Source: Gnetum montanum (lineage: Eukaryota; Streptophyta; Gnetopsida; Gnetales; Gnetaceae). Taken from it: DNA of 64,000 nucleotides. The stretch is from NCBI GenBank assembly GCA_015680685.1, contig MNCI01030375.1, positions 1 to 64,000 on the forward strand, read 5' to 3'. Below are positions 45,665-59,126 of this stretch, one piece after another. The notes below the pieces were generated by a model, which made no database searches, was not told where the DNA came from, and saw only the letters and a list, made by a program, of their open reading frames with translations. The translations under genes were made by a program, and so were the position numbers. Positions within the stretch are counted from its first letter, which is position 1. The number at the start of each line of letters is the position of its first letter.

Positions 45665-48188
45665 ATGGCCCCAAAGAGAGGAGCATAAGGAGGATGCTTA
45701 CAAGGTGCAAGTAAGAGACCAAGAGGTTAAGGTAAAGGCCAAACTAGATAACAAGGACTCAAACATAAGGATCAAGAAGCCCAATCATTTAGCATTCATC
45801 AAGAAACTTCTACTATGGGACAATTAGTGCAAGGAAGGACAAAAGAACCACTAGTTCAAGGACAATGCCTCACTTTGCCATAAGAATTCCTTCAAGCTAT
45901 CAAGAAATATCCATCTTGACCATAGTTATTATGGAGATGAACTTTGGCCCATTCGTGGAATTTACACTAGATTCAGTAAAGACACAAATGAAGTTGTTAC
46001 CATTATAGCCTATCTTATTTGATAATGATGAATGATACCTTGGGGAAACTTACCAGTTCTGGCACAACAAGGAAGTGGATACAATAGTTAACATTGAAGG
46101 AATCTCAATTTCATTCTTGATCAAGACAATTGTAGAAGCTTTGAATATACCCAATGAAGGAGCAAGGTTAGCACATTTGTCCACCCGATCAGATCCTAAA
46201 ACCAAAAAAATATGGATGAAATGGGAATATGGCAAAGAAGATAAGGACTAGAATGAGCTAACTTTGGAAGAAAGAATCTACTTCAAAATTGGCACTTATC
46301 ACATATCCCCACCAAAAGGACTCAACCAACTATCCACTTATGCAGCTAGAGAAGTACGATCATGATGGACAAATACAATGCCAACCTCACACAACTCTAC
46401 TTTATAGAAATTCAAAGGCTATTTGAAGAAATTAAGGTAAGTAAGCTAATACTTCCATTTTCTTGCCTTATTAGAAATTTGTGCAAGCGAGCCAGAATCC
46501 TAGGATACACCAATGACATTTCCATGAGAGCCGNCGGTGCTTCATTACCACTATTGTGGCTTCTTCACTAGTCTCAAGCACCACTTGAAACAATGCAGCA
46601 TTCTTAGAGATCTATTGTAACCATTGCACCTCTCCTCCTAACTGTAGTGAAATCTATCCACTTGCTAGATTTTCTAAAACTATGGACTGGATGGAACTAT
46701 TAATAACTCTATAAATATTGGCCTCCTCTCTTGTTCCCTAGGTAATGATTTCTGTAATTTGTTGTAGATGACTCATCGACAATCTATAATCTTGAAGTGG
46801 TGATGGTAGAACTTGCCATTGTTGTTGTTCTTGTTGCTACTGTTGCTCTTGTTATTATTGTTGTTGCTACTATTGTTGTCTTGCTCTTGTTCTTGTACTT
46901 GTTCTTCACCTTGGTCTTTCCTGGGTGGCATTGGTTTAAGTAATTGAGTATATGAAACATTTTCGGCTCTCATGGAAATGTCATTGGTGTATCCTAGGAT
47001 TCTGGCTCGCTTGCACAAATTTCTAATAAGGCAAGAAAATGGAAGTATTAGCTTACTTACCTTAATTTCTTCAAATAGCCTTTGAATTTCTATAAAGTAG
47101 ANATTGCACCTAACCAAATGGAATAGTTTAGAATAAAGTAGATAAATTACCTAATCAAGAAAAATAAACAAATGGTAATAAATAAGGAGAAAGTGGTATG
47201 GAGTCCCTCTATAGCTAAAGAACAAACATATGCACATGTGAAGGCACTTACTATAGTTCAATAATAAAATAAATAACTTGCTATTGATAACATGAGATTG
47301 ATCACAGTGGAAAAGTAGAAAGACATCTTAGAATAGAGCATCCACTAGTTGAGAGAACAACTGGTAAGGATCAACCAAGACATGAGCTACCTCATAAGAG
47401 AAAATAGAATCCTCTTAATGGAGGAGATACATGCCATCTGACAAAAGTTAGCCATTGAAATAATCACATGGCAAAATAAGGTAAACAAACTCGAAATGCT
47501 TAAGGACCACTTTCATGATCAAGTGCACATGTATAAGCAAATTAACGAGAAAGAGATCTAGATGGCCCAAGCTAGAATCAACACCATGTCAACACAGAAT
47601 TATGATTGGCAACACATCTTAGATAGTTATGCCCTTGTCCACTAAGTGAAAGTAAAAAATAAAGACCTACAGATTTAAGACCTAAAAGAGTCCATGGGGT
47701 TAGCTAAGCTCTGTTATGCTAACTTAGCCATGTTGATAGCAATTAGGCCTAGGAATGAATTAGAATCCACATATGCTTTGTATGAAAAAGAGTTTGTGGA
47801 TTGTAAGGATGCTTTATAGAAACTTTAAGTGGTAAACTAAGAACTAGAAGCAGTGAAGGCTGGATACCAAGGACAAAAAGTTGTAGTAGGAAACCTAGCT
47901 AAAAGATTCACAAATTATCATGAACTACATGAAAAGGCTAAAGCTTTTGAAGAAGCAAAGAGGTAGTGAACGGCTTGGTACATTAAGGAAAATTAGATGT
48001 TTCAATAGCTGCCATGCCCATGGGATGTACCTACTTCATCACACACTGCATAAAAAGCATGGATGGTACATGATCCAAGAATGAAAGAGGAGAAACTTCA
48101 AGCACTCATAAATCAATACAGATTTTAGAAGCCTAATGACAAGGGGAGACAATGGATGGAGGAGCCGCCACCACCTGAAACTACCTAA
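45665..48188 (+). pseudogene. ORF2 of element D2
   Basis: Homologue of the ORF2 of element A, in the same order: N-terminus MAPKRG; conserved domain at about 46050-46530 (YQFWHNKE, LTLEERIYFKIGTYHI, FPCLIRNLC, ILGYTND); linker; coiled coil at about 47430-47650 (MAQARINTMSTQN, ILDSYALV); Pro-rich end EEPPPPETT before the stop at 48186. Stops and frameshifts are frequent. The part 46535-47101 is inverted by an assembly error, so the linker, with its Asn- and Gln-rich stretch, has to be read on the minus strand there. Confidence 0.7.
46534..47102. other. Misoriented contig between two single Ns
   Basis: The bases 46964-47101 are the exact reverse complement of about 46395-46533, and the segment is bounded by one N on each side (46534 and 47102). 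Reversing it makes ORF2 read on from the conserved domain (SMRAENVSYTQLLKP). It is a small contig placed in the wrong orientation with its overlap left unmerged. Confidence 0.9.
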
Positions 48189-48269
48189 GGCTACATCAAG
48201 CTTCGCTAAAATTTTCTTTTTGTTAAAGTTTTCATGTCATGTTTTATGTCATTTTGGTAAACACCACTA

Positions 48270-48803
48270 TTATTTACTATTTTAACTTAGTATAACATTC
48301 ACTTTTTTCCTAGTTATTGATTTAATTTTCCATAAACTTTACTTTTACTATTGTTAAGCAAAATGGATACAACTGATTTTGAGCATGAAGTGCGATCATT
48401 TGGTGTCCTAGTAGTATTATCACTTGGTTCACCTAGTAGCGAGATACTTGGTGATCTTAGTAACAATTACATAAGTCCAAGACATGTGCAAAGAGTCAGA
48501 AATAGATGTCCATTGCCTAGGCTAGATTAGACTCATTTTCTGTTTACTTAGACTTAGAAATCACTTTCATTTACCTTATGTTTACTAGGAGTAAAATGGC
48601 CAATACAACATTAGTTATCATACACCTCACTATGAGTTAAACCATATGCATTAATTTTACTAGCTTATGTGGGAAGAAAGTGATCACGAACTCAAACTAA
48701 TTACTAGCATAATTACATTGGCTTATCCCCACAATTCGACCAAGCTACACATGAACACTCGTATCTTATATGGTTGGATGTTGTATTACTCCACTGCTCA
48801 TCA
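48270..48803 (+). repeat. Truncated LTR between D2 and D
   Basis: R/U5-like LTR remnant ending CCACTGCTCATCA at 48803. The phrases 'tttggtgtcctagtagta' and 'atatggttggatgtt' match the second half of the clan's LTRs. U3, TATA box and GATATC region are missing. It has no PBS after it; gag sequence follows at once. Confidence 0.7.
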
Positions 48804-50450
48804 ATAGGGAAAGACAAGAAGAACATGATAGATGTGCACATTGAAGAAGATATCCTAATGAAGAGGATGACAATTATGGACAAAGAGGAGATAAAATTAG
48901 GAATGAAGAAAAGAGCATTATGTGCAACGAAGGGGGTCCTAACTACAACAAAATCTATAAAACTAAAGATCATGAAGAACTACTGTTAGTCACTTGTAAT
49001 ATGTTTAATATAAGAAAAGCAATGCATATCCCTACCATTCATGTAAAGAATAGTGGCATCAACCAATTAGATATGAACAACATTCCCAAGTTTGAAGGTG
49101 GATATAATGCAAATTCACAACATCACCTCCAAGCATTCCATGATGCCTATGCCCTTCAGAACTAAGAAAATGATTGGCAAAAACTAAACTTTTTTCCCAT
49201 AACAATTATCAAAGAAGTAGAGAGCTGGTACAAATGCTTAGAACTAGAATTAATCCAAAGATGGAGTACCATGCTAGAGATCCTCAATAATGAATATCAA
49301 ACATATTCAAGAATGTCCAATTTGAGAAAACAAATTCAAGGATGGAAGCAAATGACACATGAATCTCTTGATGTGGCAATTGGTAGATATTATTCATTGC
49401 TACATAAGTGTCTAGGCCATGGTTTTTCTCAAAGGGAGCAACTATGACACATTGTTGATGGGTTATGAAATAAAACAAGAGAAACTCTTGGGTTATATGC
49501 CCAAGGTAGATTATCAGAAATGACAGCCCATCAAATCCAAATACAAGTAGACAAGGTGGCTAAAGAGGAAGGATAGTTAAAGAAAAGAGAATCAACAAAA
49601 GAGTACAATCAAGATCCTACAACGAGAAAAAGGGATGTGAGAATGTGTGAAAGACAAGAAGAAGAAACATTAGAGGATGCCATCCAAATGAAGACTCTAT
49701 CCATCCAAAAATTAGTCAATGACATTAGGACAAAGGTAGAGAAAATATGGGATTCATTGGATGAAAAATTTGCTATTGCACTTAAGATTGTAGAGGAAAA
49801 GATTGAACAAGATTTGAAAAAAAGCAAAGAAAGGAAAGAAAAGAGATAACAAATGAGAAAGCTATAAACATAAAGGAAAAGTTACTATAGTTGAGAAGTA
49901 CATAGACTCCAATTTGAAAGATGAAGAAGGATGCAAAGTGTGCCAATATAAACATCCTAAAGAATGTTGCCCTCTTATGATCCACTTGTAAGAGTCTAGG
50001 ACATATGTGCTTAACCCAACATTTGTCAAGAAATAGATGCTAAGACGATTACCTTACCTACAATATAACTGTCGACAACCTTACCAATTGTCATACTATT
50101 AAAGTAGAGCTTACGCTCAACCACAAGAGTAATATCAACAATAGTGGCAATAACCACAAGCATGAGAAATGCCATCGCCAATGAAATGATATCCATACAG
50201 GCAACCAAATCCTTATGGATATTATGTTCAACATACAATCTCTCTGGGAAATGCTTCAATCTATACCTCCTCTCATTATTATCCACCAAAGTATCATAGA
50301 CTCACTACCTCACAAATGGATCCCAATTCTCATGTACATCAATCAACTGTTGGTTTATCAATCCAACCTCCTAACTCTCTACCACCAGTGCTTCCACTGT
50401 TATGCAAGGAGAACTACCAACACAACCACAACAAAAGAATGCTACTAAGG
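48804..50450 (+). pseudogene. gag of element D (N-terminus missing)
   Basis: Matches gag of C: charged region, then core LDMNNIPKFEGGYNANSQHH and LRKQIQGWKQ (about 49060-49360), a Lys/Glu-rich segment (49640-49850), and zinc knuckle CKVCQYKHPKECC at about 49937-49975 with C-X2-C-X3-H-X4-C spacing, the same unusual spacing as in element A. Stops are present in all parts. The first third of gag and the PBS are absent. Confidence 0.75.
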
Positions 50451-50689
50451 TAGTCAATACATAAGAGGATGTGATGGTAAATGAACCTAGATCTAGGAAA
50501 CATTTATTTTTCGTAACAAGTCCAGAAAAGATTCAAAGGATGGGAACTTCACCTACATCAACCCCATATACACACGCTCCTAAAGGGAACACCAAGCTTG
50601 CACATTCCATGAATCCAAATTTGACCACTATCATGCTCACTCAAACAATAATACATTAGATAAATTCAAGAGAACTTTCCAAAAAGAGA

Positions 50690-53600
50690 AAAAATCTAGG
50701 AAGTCCCTTAGTATATATCCAAATAACAGAACACATATCATGCAAGGCTATACTAAATTTTGATTCAAGAGTAAATTTGATTTTGTAAGACATGTACAAA
50801 GCCTAGAATCTTCCTCCACTAAAGAAGAGTAATATTCAACTAGAGCTTGAAGATCATTTAATCACTATTCCACTTTGGTAACTAGAAGATGTCATTATCA
50901 CCATAAGTGGCCAGTTCTACCTTGTTGATTTTCTTATCATACATGTAGGAAAAAATAAGGGAAATTTTCCTACCATTATGGGAAAAGCATGGCTTAGTAC
51001 TATGGATGCTAAGCTAGGGATTAGAGACTTGTCCTTGGAAATCTCTAAGAAAGAAGAAGCTAAAATCATAAAAAGATGTCAAGTTTTATGCATCACATAC
51101 AATGACAATAGGTATAATAATGTGAAAAAATTTGGACCATAAAACACAAAACTAATACAACATGTAATCAATGTATAAAAGATATCTGTATGCAAAAATG
51201 TCTATATATATTAGCCACAAAACAAGAAGGTACCCAATGGTTGATTACTGAAAAAGAGACAAGGTTTGACATGTGCATGGAATCATTAAATAAAATAACT
51301 AGCACCTACATTGAAGAAATTAACAAGTTAGAAAAATTTAAATGGAAACATCCCTATGCACAATCACATAAAGAAGAAGACATTGAATGGGGACAATTAG
51401 AGATTCAAGATAAGTATGAACTAGAACTTTCAAAATTGAAATCCCTATCAGATGTACTAGAATATTCCTTTCTGAATAATAAGAAACTTGTAATTATAAA
51501 TGCTAATCTTGATAAAGAGCAAAAGAGAAGGCTAGTAGAAGTGGTAAATAAATGACCAAAAAACATTCACATGGTCCTTTGATGAAATAATAGGTAAAGA
51601 TCCATGCATATGTCAACACCAAATCTATATAGATCCAACTATCAAACCTCGTAACCAACCACAAAGAAGACTAAATCATAAACTCAAAGAAGTGATCAAA
51701 CAAGAATTGGCAAAACTATTTAAAGCAAGGTTCATCTATCCAATAGTAGATAGTGAATGGGTTAGTCCCTTAGTCATTGTCCCAAAGAAAGGTCGCAAGT
51801 GAAGGATCTACATTGATTTCTAGTTATTGAATTTAGTAACATTCAAGGACCACTTTCCCTTACCATTGTTCATCAAGTCCTTGATAATATTTTAAGACAT
51901 AAATACTACAATTTCCTTGATTGGTACAACGGGTATAAAAAAATCTACATTTCACCATAAGATTAAGAGAAGACAACATTTACCAATCCATGAGGGATGC
52001 TTTCCTATAAGAAAATGTCTTTTAGCCTATGTAATGACCCTGCTACATTCCAAAGACTTGTACTAAGAATCTTCCAAAAATATATTGGCAATGAAGTGGA
52101 AGTATTCATGGATAACATTTTCACATATAGGCTAGAGTTCAAAAAATCCTTGGACTAACTAGAGTTGGTTCTGAAAATATGTGTTAAAATGAATCTAAAG
52201 ATCAATTGGTAGAGAATCCATCTAGTGGTCCAAGATGATATTGTACTAGGACATAAAATATTTCAAAAAGGAATATAGGTAGATCCTAAAAGGACAAGAG
52301 TCATTCAAAACATCACCTAGCGACCACAGACTATTAAAGATGTCAAATCATTCCTTGGCCATACAAGATATTATAGAAGGTTTATTGAGAATTTTCAAAG
52401 ATTGCAAAGCCACTAGTAGAATTAAACAAAAAGATGCACCATTCCATTAGATAGAATAGTGTGGGAAGGTATTTGAGACATTAAAATAGAAGCTGATTGA
52501 AACACCAATCCTTTAAGCTCCAAATTGATCTAAGCCCTTCCACATTATGACAAATTCTTCAAACTATGCATTGGGAGTAGTAATCACTTAGCTTAATGAT
52601 TAAAAAAGACCATATTACATACACTGCACCAATGAAAGCATCACCAAAGAATAACTTAATTACACCACTACAGAAAAGGAGCTTATGGTAGTTGTGTATG
52701 CACTTAAAAAATTCAAAAATTATGTGTTTGAGTACCCCATTTGTGTTTGCACGAATCATAGTGCTATCATATTTTTGATGGATAATCCATTAGTTAGTAT
52801 AAGGGTGATACAATGGCTTGTGATATTACAAGAGTTTGACATTACTATGATAGACAAGAAAGGAACTAAAAATTTTGTAGCTAATCATTTGTTAAGGCTA
52901 AGATGGGATTCGCAAGAATAGGATGAACCATTATCAAACCAATTTCTTGATGAAAATTTGTTTATAAGAACAAAAATGGCTATCAACTCAATAGACAAAT
53001 CATGAATTATGGATTACATGACTTACCTCACTATACAAGAGCTTCCTATTGAGTGGAATAAGCAACAAAAGAAATAGTTCCTTCATAAAGTTAAATAGTA
53101 TATGGAAATTAATGGGAATCTTTACAAGATATCTGTAGATAGACTAGTAAGATAGTGCATTCCAAAAGAGAACCAATAAAGAACTCTACAAGATGTGCAT
53201 GAGGGACCATGTGGTGGTAACTATGTAGGATGCAGGACAACACTGAAGTTGATGATGGTATGCTACTTTTAGCCTACTATATTTAGGGATACACACAAAA
53301 TCACTTGATCTTGTAAAAGATATCAACATAATAGAGGACTAATGACCAAAAATGAAGGTCCACAATAATGGATACAACCATTGGAGCCATTTGATATTTG
53401 GGGAATTGTTCATGAGGCCCATCACACCAATATCTAATGGGAAATCTTACATCATAGTGACAATTGATTATTATACCAAGTGGGTAGAAGCAACTATAGT
53501 CAAGGATTGTACAACCAAAATAGCTACTGAGTTCTTTTAATAACACATGGTAAATTCATTTAGAGTATCACATATGCTTATATCCAATAATGAGACTCAT

Positions 53601-54356
53601 TTTATAGGATCTACATTCAAAAATCTAACATAAGAACTTGGGATGAATCTTAAGTTCACTACACCATACCACCCCCAAGCAAACTACCAAGCAAAAGTGA
53701 CTAACTAAGAAATCACAAGAATATTAACCAGAATAGTTAGTCAATTTAGAAAATAATAGGGCACTAAGTTAAATGATGTTCTATCTGCATATAGATTTAC
53801 ATGAAAACTTTCAATAGGATACTTGTCCTATGAACTAGTCTAGGGAAAACTTCCTACAATGCCAATCTAAGCAGAACTCCAAAATTTGGTCATTGCTAGT
53901 GTACTTGACCTAGACTTAAACTTAGCTCAAAAGAAACATTCCATGAATCTTAACCTATTAGATGAAAATAGACTTATAGGTTTGATGAGTAATGAGGTTC
54001 ACAAGAAATACTCCAAGTGTTGACATGATGTTAGAATAAGATAACTATCAATCCAACTAGGTGATAAAGTCCTCTATTATAATCCTAGTCATGTGCCACA
54101 TAAGGCTAAGTTCCAAACCTTATGGGAATGACCTTATATCATTCATGCAACATACCAATTAGGCACTATGCAAATTCATCACCCAACTAGCCCACAAAAG
54201 CTTATCTTGGTTAATATTCAAAAAGTCAAAATGTTCTATAAACATCTTGACTCCTCTATAGATTCTACCTTATCTAGTAAACCATCTTCAATTCATTTCA
54301 TCTTCCAATTAACCATTTTCAATAATAGTCATGGGGATGTCAAATTGGATACTTAG
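50690..54356 (+). pseudogene. pol of element D
   Basis: Decayed polyprotein with protease about 50690-51010 (ILNFDSRVNLI, TIMGKAWL), linker 51190-51555, RT about 51590-52200 (WVSPLVIVPKK, FKDHFPLPL, VFMDN), RNase H about 52540-52920 (TTEKELMVVVYALKKF, FDITMIDKKGTKNFVANHL), integrase about 52990-54120 (VTIDYYTKWVEATIV, PYHPQANYQ) and tail to 54356. The catalytic Asp pair of RT and the protease site are both altered. Gene order is the normal Ty3/gypsy order with integrase after RNase H. Confidence 0.8.
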
Positions 54357-54628
54357 GCACTAAACCTTTTCTTTTCTTATTACTTTTTCACATTCTTTGA
54401 TATCTTTTCTATTCTTTTATACTTTCTTATATCGTAATCATTTTCTATTCTTTGATACCTTTTAAATTCTTTCTACATTTTCATGTTCTTATCATTTTTG
54501 GTATTCTTATCATTTTTTAAAATATTTTTTCATCATCTTTGTGTACATATTTTTATTGATTTTTCTAATAATGTGCAAGGAATAAAATAATATGTAGTCC
54601 CAATAATGTGAATATTACCCTATATTAT

Positions 54629-55523
54629 TGATGAATCATGGTTTGTCAAGTGCTGATATCGAACCCCTAATATCAAACCCTTCATAGTAGACCCTTGATA
54701 TCGAACACTCGATGTCATGTATGTGATATCGTGTCCTACCTAACGATATCAAATACACGATATCGTGGTTCTTGTGTAAGCCTATAAACACCACATTTGG
54801 GCACAGAAGAAAGAGTCAAGTTTTAGAATCAATAAGTGTAGAAGTAGAGTCTTTTTTTTCATTTTTTACTCATCTCAACCCTTTCCCCAGTGCATTCCCA
54901 TAGTGTGATGATTGTAATTGTACCGAACCTTTATTCAAGTGTGATGTACTTGGACACACACATGACTGGCAATAAAGATCAAGATTACTTCATCATTGCA
55001 ACATGCACTTATTTAATTGTTTACTGTTATTATTATTTATTGCTTTCTTGATTAATATTTCTCTACCTTCATTTCCTATCCTTGTTATTAAATGCAAAAT
55101 AAGTATGACTTAATCACGAGCATTTAAGTGTCACTACTTGGTATCCCAGTAGCGTACCTAGGAAATACGCTTGGTAATCCCTGTAGTAGTACACAAGGTC
55201 CAAGATGTGTATGAATGATTAAGGAAGGATTCTCATCACACTTAAGCTAGCTTAGACTGTCTTCACCCTTTTCCTATTAGCTTAAACAAAGTTATTTCCA
55301 TTACCTCTAGGAGTAGCACTAGCTTAGGACCACATCATACACCTCACTCTAGACTAAACCATATGTAACAAAGCAAATATTAGTCTAGGTGGGAAGATAG
55401 TGGACTATGATCAATGTGTAACTATCTAGATACCACAACTATCCCATCTACGGAGTTCAACTAGATCATGCGTAAATGCTCATATTTGTATGGTTGAGTG
55501 TAGGGGTACCTTGCCACTCATCA
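54629..55523 (+). repeat. 5' LTR of element E
   Basis: 895 bases, TGATGAATCATGG to CCACTCATCA. About six units of the 14-bp GATATC repeat lie at 54654-54740. TATA-like CTATAAACA at 54782 and polyadenylation signal AATAAA at 54971-54976. Confidence 0.92.
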
Positions 55524-55524
55524 T

Positions 55525-55542
55525 TGGCATCATTGCTAGGGA
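55525..55542 (+). promoter_or_regulatory. Primer-binding site of element E (tRNA-Asp type)
   Basis: TGGCATCATTGCTAGGGA, one base after the LTR. Compared with TGGCGCCGTTGCCGGGGA, the complement of the plant tRNA-Asp 3' end, all differences are transitions. Confidence 0.8.
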
Positions 55543-55654
55543 TGGTGATAGTTATCTAGATTAGTTATATCATACAAGATCACTGTAACAAAGTATTCAT
55601 GATATATCTTTTAGAAAAGAAATTAATTATCAAAGTCACACACAATTCACAACA

Positions 55655-57668
55655 ATGTATCTCTCACAAGACTATGATAATGCAACAACTAGTAAGGCAT
55701 TTCATTGGAGAACCAATGAATTATATGATCATGAAGATGAAGTTTGGAGTACTCAATCCTACGCAAGGGTCTCCTATGTACATAAACGAAGACAACATCA
55801 TCCCAACTCACAAATTCATAACCTACCTGGTGACAATGAACCCCTGCTAGCCACTAAGAGCCTAGTGCATATACAAGAGGCTATTCAAATATCTCGCAAG
55901 CATCGTAAGGAAAGCCATCTACCTAGGCTTGATTCAAACAACTTTTTCAAATTTTTAGGAGGCTATGATTTAGATCTACAACACCATTTACAAGCCTTCC
56001 ATGATGCCTGTGTATGGAAAAATATTGATAATGGGTGGCAAAAACTTAAGCTCTTTCCTCTAACACTCATTGGCCAAGAAAAAGTATGGTACAGATACTT
56101 AAAACCAAAATCAATTCGTAGATGGCCAACAATGGTAGAACTCTTTATTGAACAATATCAAACCTATGCCAAAGTGTTAACCTTAAGAAGACAAATCCAA
56201 GAATGGAAACAAGGGCAACATAAAACCTTGGACATGGCCTTAGAAAGATACTATTCTTTGTTAAATAATTTCCCAAGCCATGGATTCTTCGAGGAAAGGC
56301 TAATGTATCACATCATGGATGGGCTCCGTAATGAAACAAGGGAGACCCTAGGGATGTATGCCCAAGGTCAACTATACGAGCTATGAACCCATCAATTCCA
56401 AGAGCTTATTAAGTGGGTAGTAAAAGAAGAAGGAGAAATGGCTAAATGGGATAATGTTGAAAGCTCTCAATGGGACCAAAATCTTGAATTAGCAAAGGTC
56501 CATGATCATGAAGAGGAGAAATCAACTCATCCCACAAAGGTGAAATCATCTTTGATAATACTATAATCACTAGATGAAATTGAGGAAAAGATCAATAATA
56601 TGTGGATAATATGCCAACACTATTAGAGGTAGAACCATGACGAACCAAGAAGTAGGATAGAACACCCTTAGACAATCAGAAAGAAGGGTTAAAGAGAATA
56701 AAAACTTAACTACTAATCATATGTATTAATGTAACATTTACCTGTATGATCACGCCAAAGGTCAATTCCCAATCTTGTCACATTTACATGAGCATTGGTG
56801 AAGAATGTTACATCCAGAGTTCATGCAAAAATATTGTGTTTAATCACAGTGGCAAAAATCCTAGTCATGGGGTAGGCCACCCCCAAACTAGTCACACCTT
56901 GCATATTATCTGAACCCAAGTGCTTATCAGGTTTAGCATCCTATTTTCCCAACTGGGTCAACATCCTCTATCTCACCATATCATTATCATTCTCCTAAAT
57001 ACTATCAACCCATGTCCTTTTCAACAATATCACCACCTCACATTCCTTACACTTCTCCTTACTCTCAATTTTCTCATCCTTCACCTTCTTCTACATCATC
57101 ACCAATAGTACCAAAAGGTTTTGCATCACAACATCAACCCACAAATGTTACTTGTGCTACTACTGTCAACTGCAGTGGGAATCCTCCACAACATCGAAGG
57201 CATCCATTCTTTAGACATGACCGTAGAAAGGGATAGCATAGTTTGGAGACCACTACATCCTCCCACTTAGCACAAGTTCAACACTGTGGTGCATCTTTCT
57301 CCTCAAACCCAACGCCTCATGTTACCTTATCAAGGCCACCAATCAATACTCCAACAATCATGCAACCCAATGAATATAGCCACATAGGGAGACATATCAA
57401 TCCTTGCATACCCTCTTACAATCAAGGGTGCCATAGTGGGTCAACTCTGTATCAATTAAACTCATCTTCTAACTTGCCCCACTATGTCAACTTTAATATA
57501 GTGTGTGCACCCCAATTTGGATACATTCCAACCATGACATCAAAATACACCCAATGGTTTAGATATGACCAGGTCCTAGTATTTTCAAAATGCATGGATC
57601 CAACCCTTCCACTTATTAATTCATGCTATGATCAAAAGTTTAGTTATGGGGGATATTCCCCATTCTAA
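55655..57668 (+). pseudogene. gag of element E
   Basis: Best-preserved gag of the window: 55655-56386 is open for 243 codons, starting MYLSQDYDNATTSK. The capsid-like region carries LDSNNFFKFLGGYDLDLQHH, WYRYLKPKSIRRWPTM and YYSLLNNFPSHGF. Downstream frames are shifted: charged segment (56390-56640), decayed zinc knuckle near 56720-56790, then a Pro/Ser/His-rich tail (57012-57668) ending GGYSPF. It aligns along its length with gag of element A. No protease follows. Confidence 0.85.
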
Positions 57669-59126
57669 CAAATAGAATTAATAATTTTTTTTCCTTTTCT
57701 TTAATTTTACAATTTTTTGTTTTCTAGTTTTTCATCTTTCAATTTTTTGTTGTTTTATGTTTTTATTGATTGGTTCATCTTTTTATATATTATTTTATCC
57801 TTTTATCTTTTTATGGGTAATCTCATCTATGAATAAAACACTCATGTGACTCATTGGTTAAGGTGTTGTTCTATGCTATCAAGTCTCAGCTGACTAATTA
57901 CTTGGACAGCAAGCCCACCACATCCACCCAACCATTCTATTAATAAGAGGTTCTACTCTAAGTACGATGATATTCTTGAGATCATGAAAACTTAAAGTAA
58001 TTTTGTGCTCATTATGCCTAGAGTGAAAAATGATGGACTAAGAGGGAATGGCCAAGGTGTGACATCAAGGGAACTTGTGGATTCTCTTTGGTGACATCTA
58101 TAGGAGTTATCATGTATCCTGGTTGTACCAAGATCCTTGTAGATCTAATGGGAAATGGGAGAAAGAGTAATAAAGGCACTCAATAATGAAATCCAATGCT
58201 ATTCTAGGGGGTCCCACTGGAAAGACATGCATCCATGCCTGAAGGTAGGCAGCTTCTCTAGATTATGCATCAAAAAAAAAGAAAAAAAAAAGAGAAGAAG
58301 AGTGTGCCAAAGTATCTAGACAAGAAGAAACAAAAAGATCAAGAAAAATGTGCCACAAAAAAATTTCAAATCACTCCTCCCTTGAAAAAAATGCCAAGTG
58401 ATCGTATGCCTTGCTATCATGATCCTCTTATGAATGTCCACCAAGGGATGAAACAATACAATGTCACTGATCAAAGGAATGGACTTGGTCTTGATTTTGG
58501 AGTGATGGGTTAATGACACATTAATCATGCCCTACACTTAAGATTCATTGTGCCCTGGGTCATTTACCTCATATCCCAATCTCTACAATACCTTCTACAA
58601 TTTGCCTCATTTTACTATTCATGTATTTGTGACTCGTGTCTTATGTAGCATTGAATTCATACCTCATCACTATGATATCTACATGTGTGTGTTTTGTGGA
58701 ACTGGTGTGGATTATATTTAACCCTTTTAGTGCTTACAAACATTTTTAGGTGTGGTTATGTAAGGGCATCATAGGTAGGAACTTGCTTTGGGGAGGATCC
58801 ACTTGCGTAACCTTTGTAATTTGCACTCATTGCACATCATCACCACATCATTTTATATCCTCCGAGTATTTCATTTCCAAATATATTCTTTCTTTTGTCA
58901 TCATTTTATCAAATGTTCCTCAAAAATATTACATGTTTTTTTATGTGTCACCTAAACAAATCAGGTCCAACATTAAACTTTTAGGGCAACTTCCTTGAAA
59001 AGCATTCTTACTCTAAAATCATACTAAGCAAAGAATTCAACATTTATTAAAGGAAATGAGTAAGGTATGAAATAATTGAACATCTTTCAATAACCTTACT
59101 AATAATTTATCTTTGTGTGATTATAG
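57669..59126 (+). other. Conserved non-coding spacer of element E
   Basis: 1.46 kb between gag and ORF2. It contains an A-rich run at 58267-58295 and blocks shared with A and, partly, with B, C and D (for example 58752-58812). Several short open frames (58265-58513 and 58750-58998) are not conserved as proteins and are not called. The end has CTAAT at 59099-59103 and TAG at 59124-59126, directly before the ORF2 ATG, an acceptor-like arrangement. Confidence 0.6.

Larger units (their letters stand above)
36640..48803 (+). mobile_element. Element D2: 3' part of an old LTR retrotransposon, split by element F
   Basis: 36640-36989 resembles the spacer ahead of ORF2 in element D (62010-62310, sharing 'tagtcatggg' and 'aatgtctagaag'-like phrases). 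After element F (36990-45367) and its duplicated CGTAC, the sequence continues at 45373 into ORF2 (45665-48188), then a truncated LTR ending at 48803. gag and pol of this copy are absent. It is followed at once by gag of element D, so D2 either inserted into D and lost its 5' half, or shares the LTR with D in a tandem arrangement. Confidence 0.6.

Noticed and set aside
46394-47102. Large inverted repeat or hairpin
   Set aside because: Bounded by single Ns and explained by a misoriented contig.
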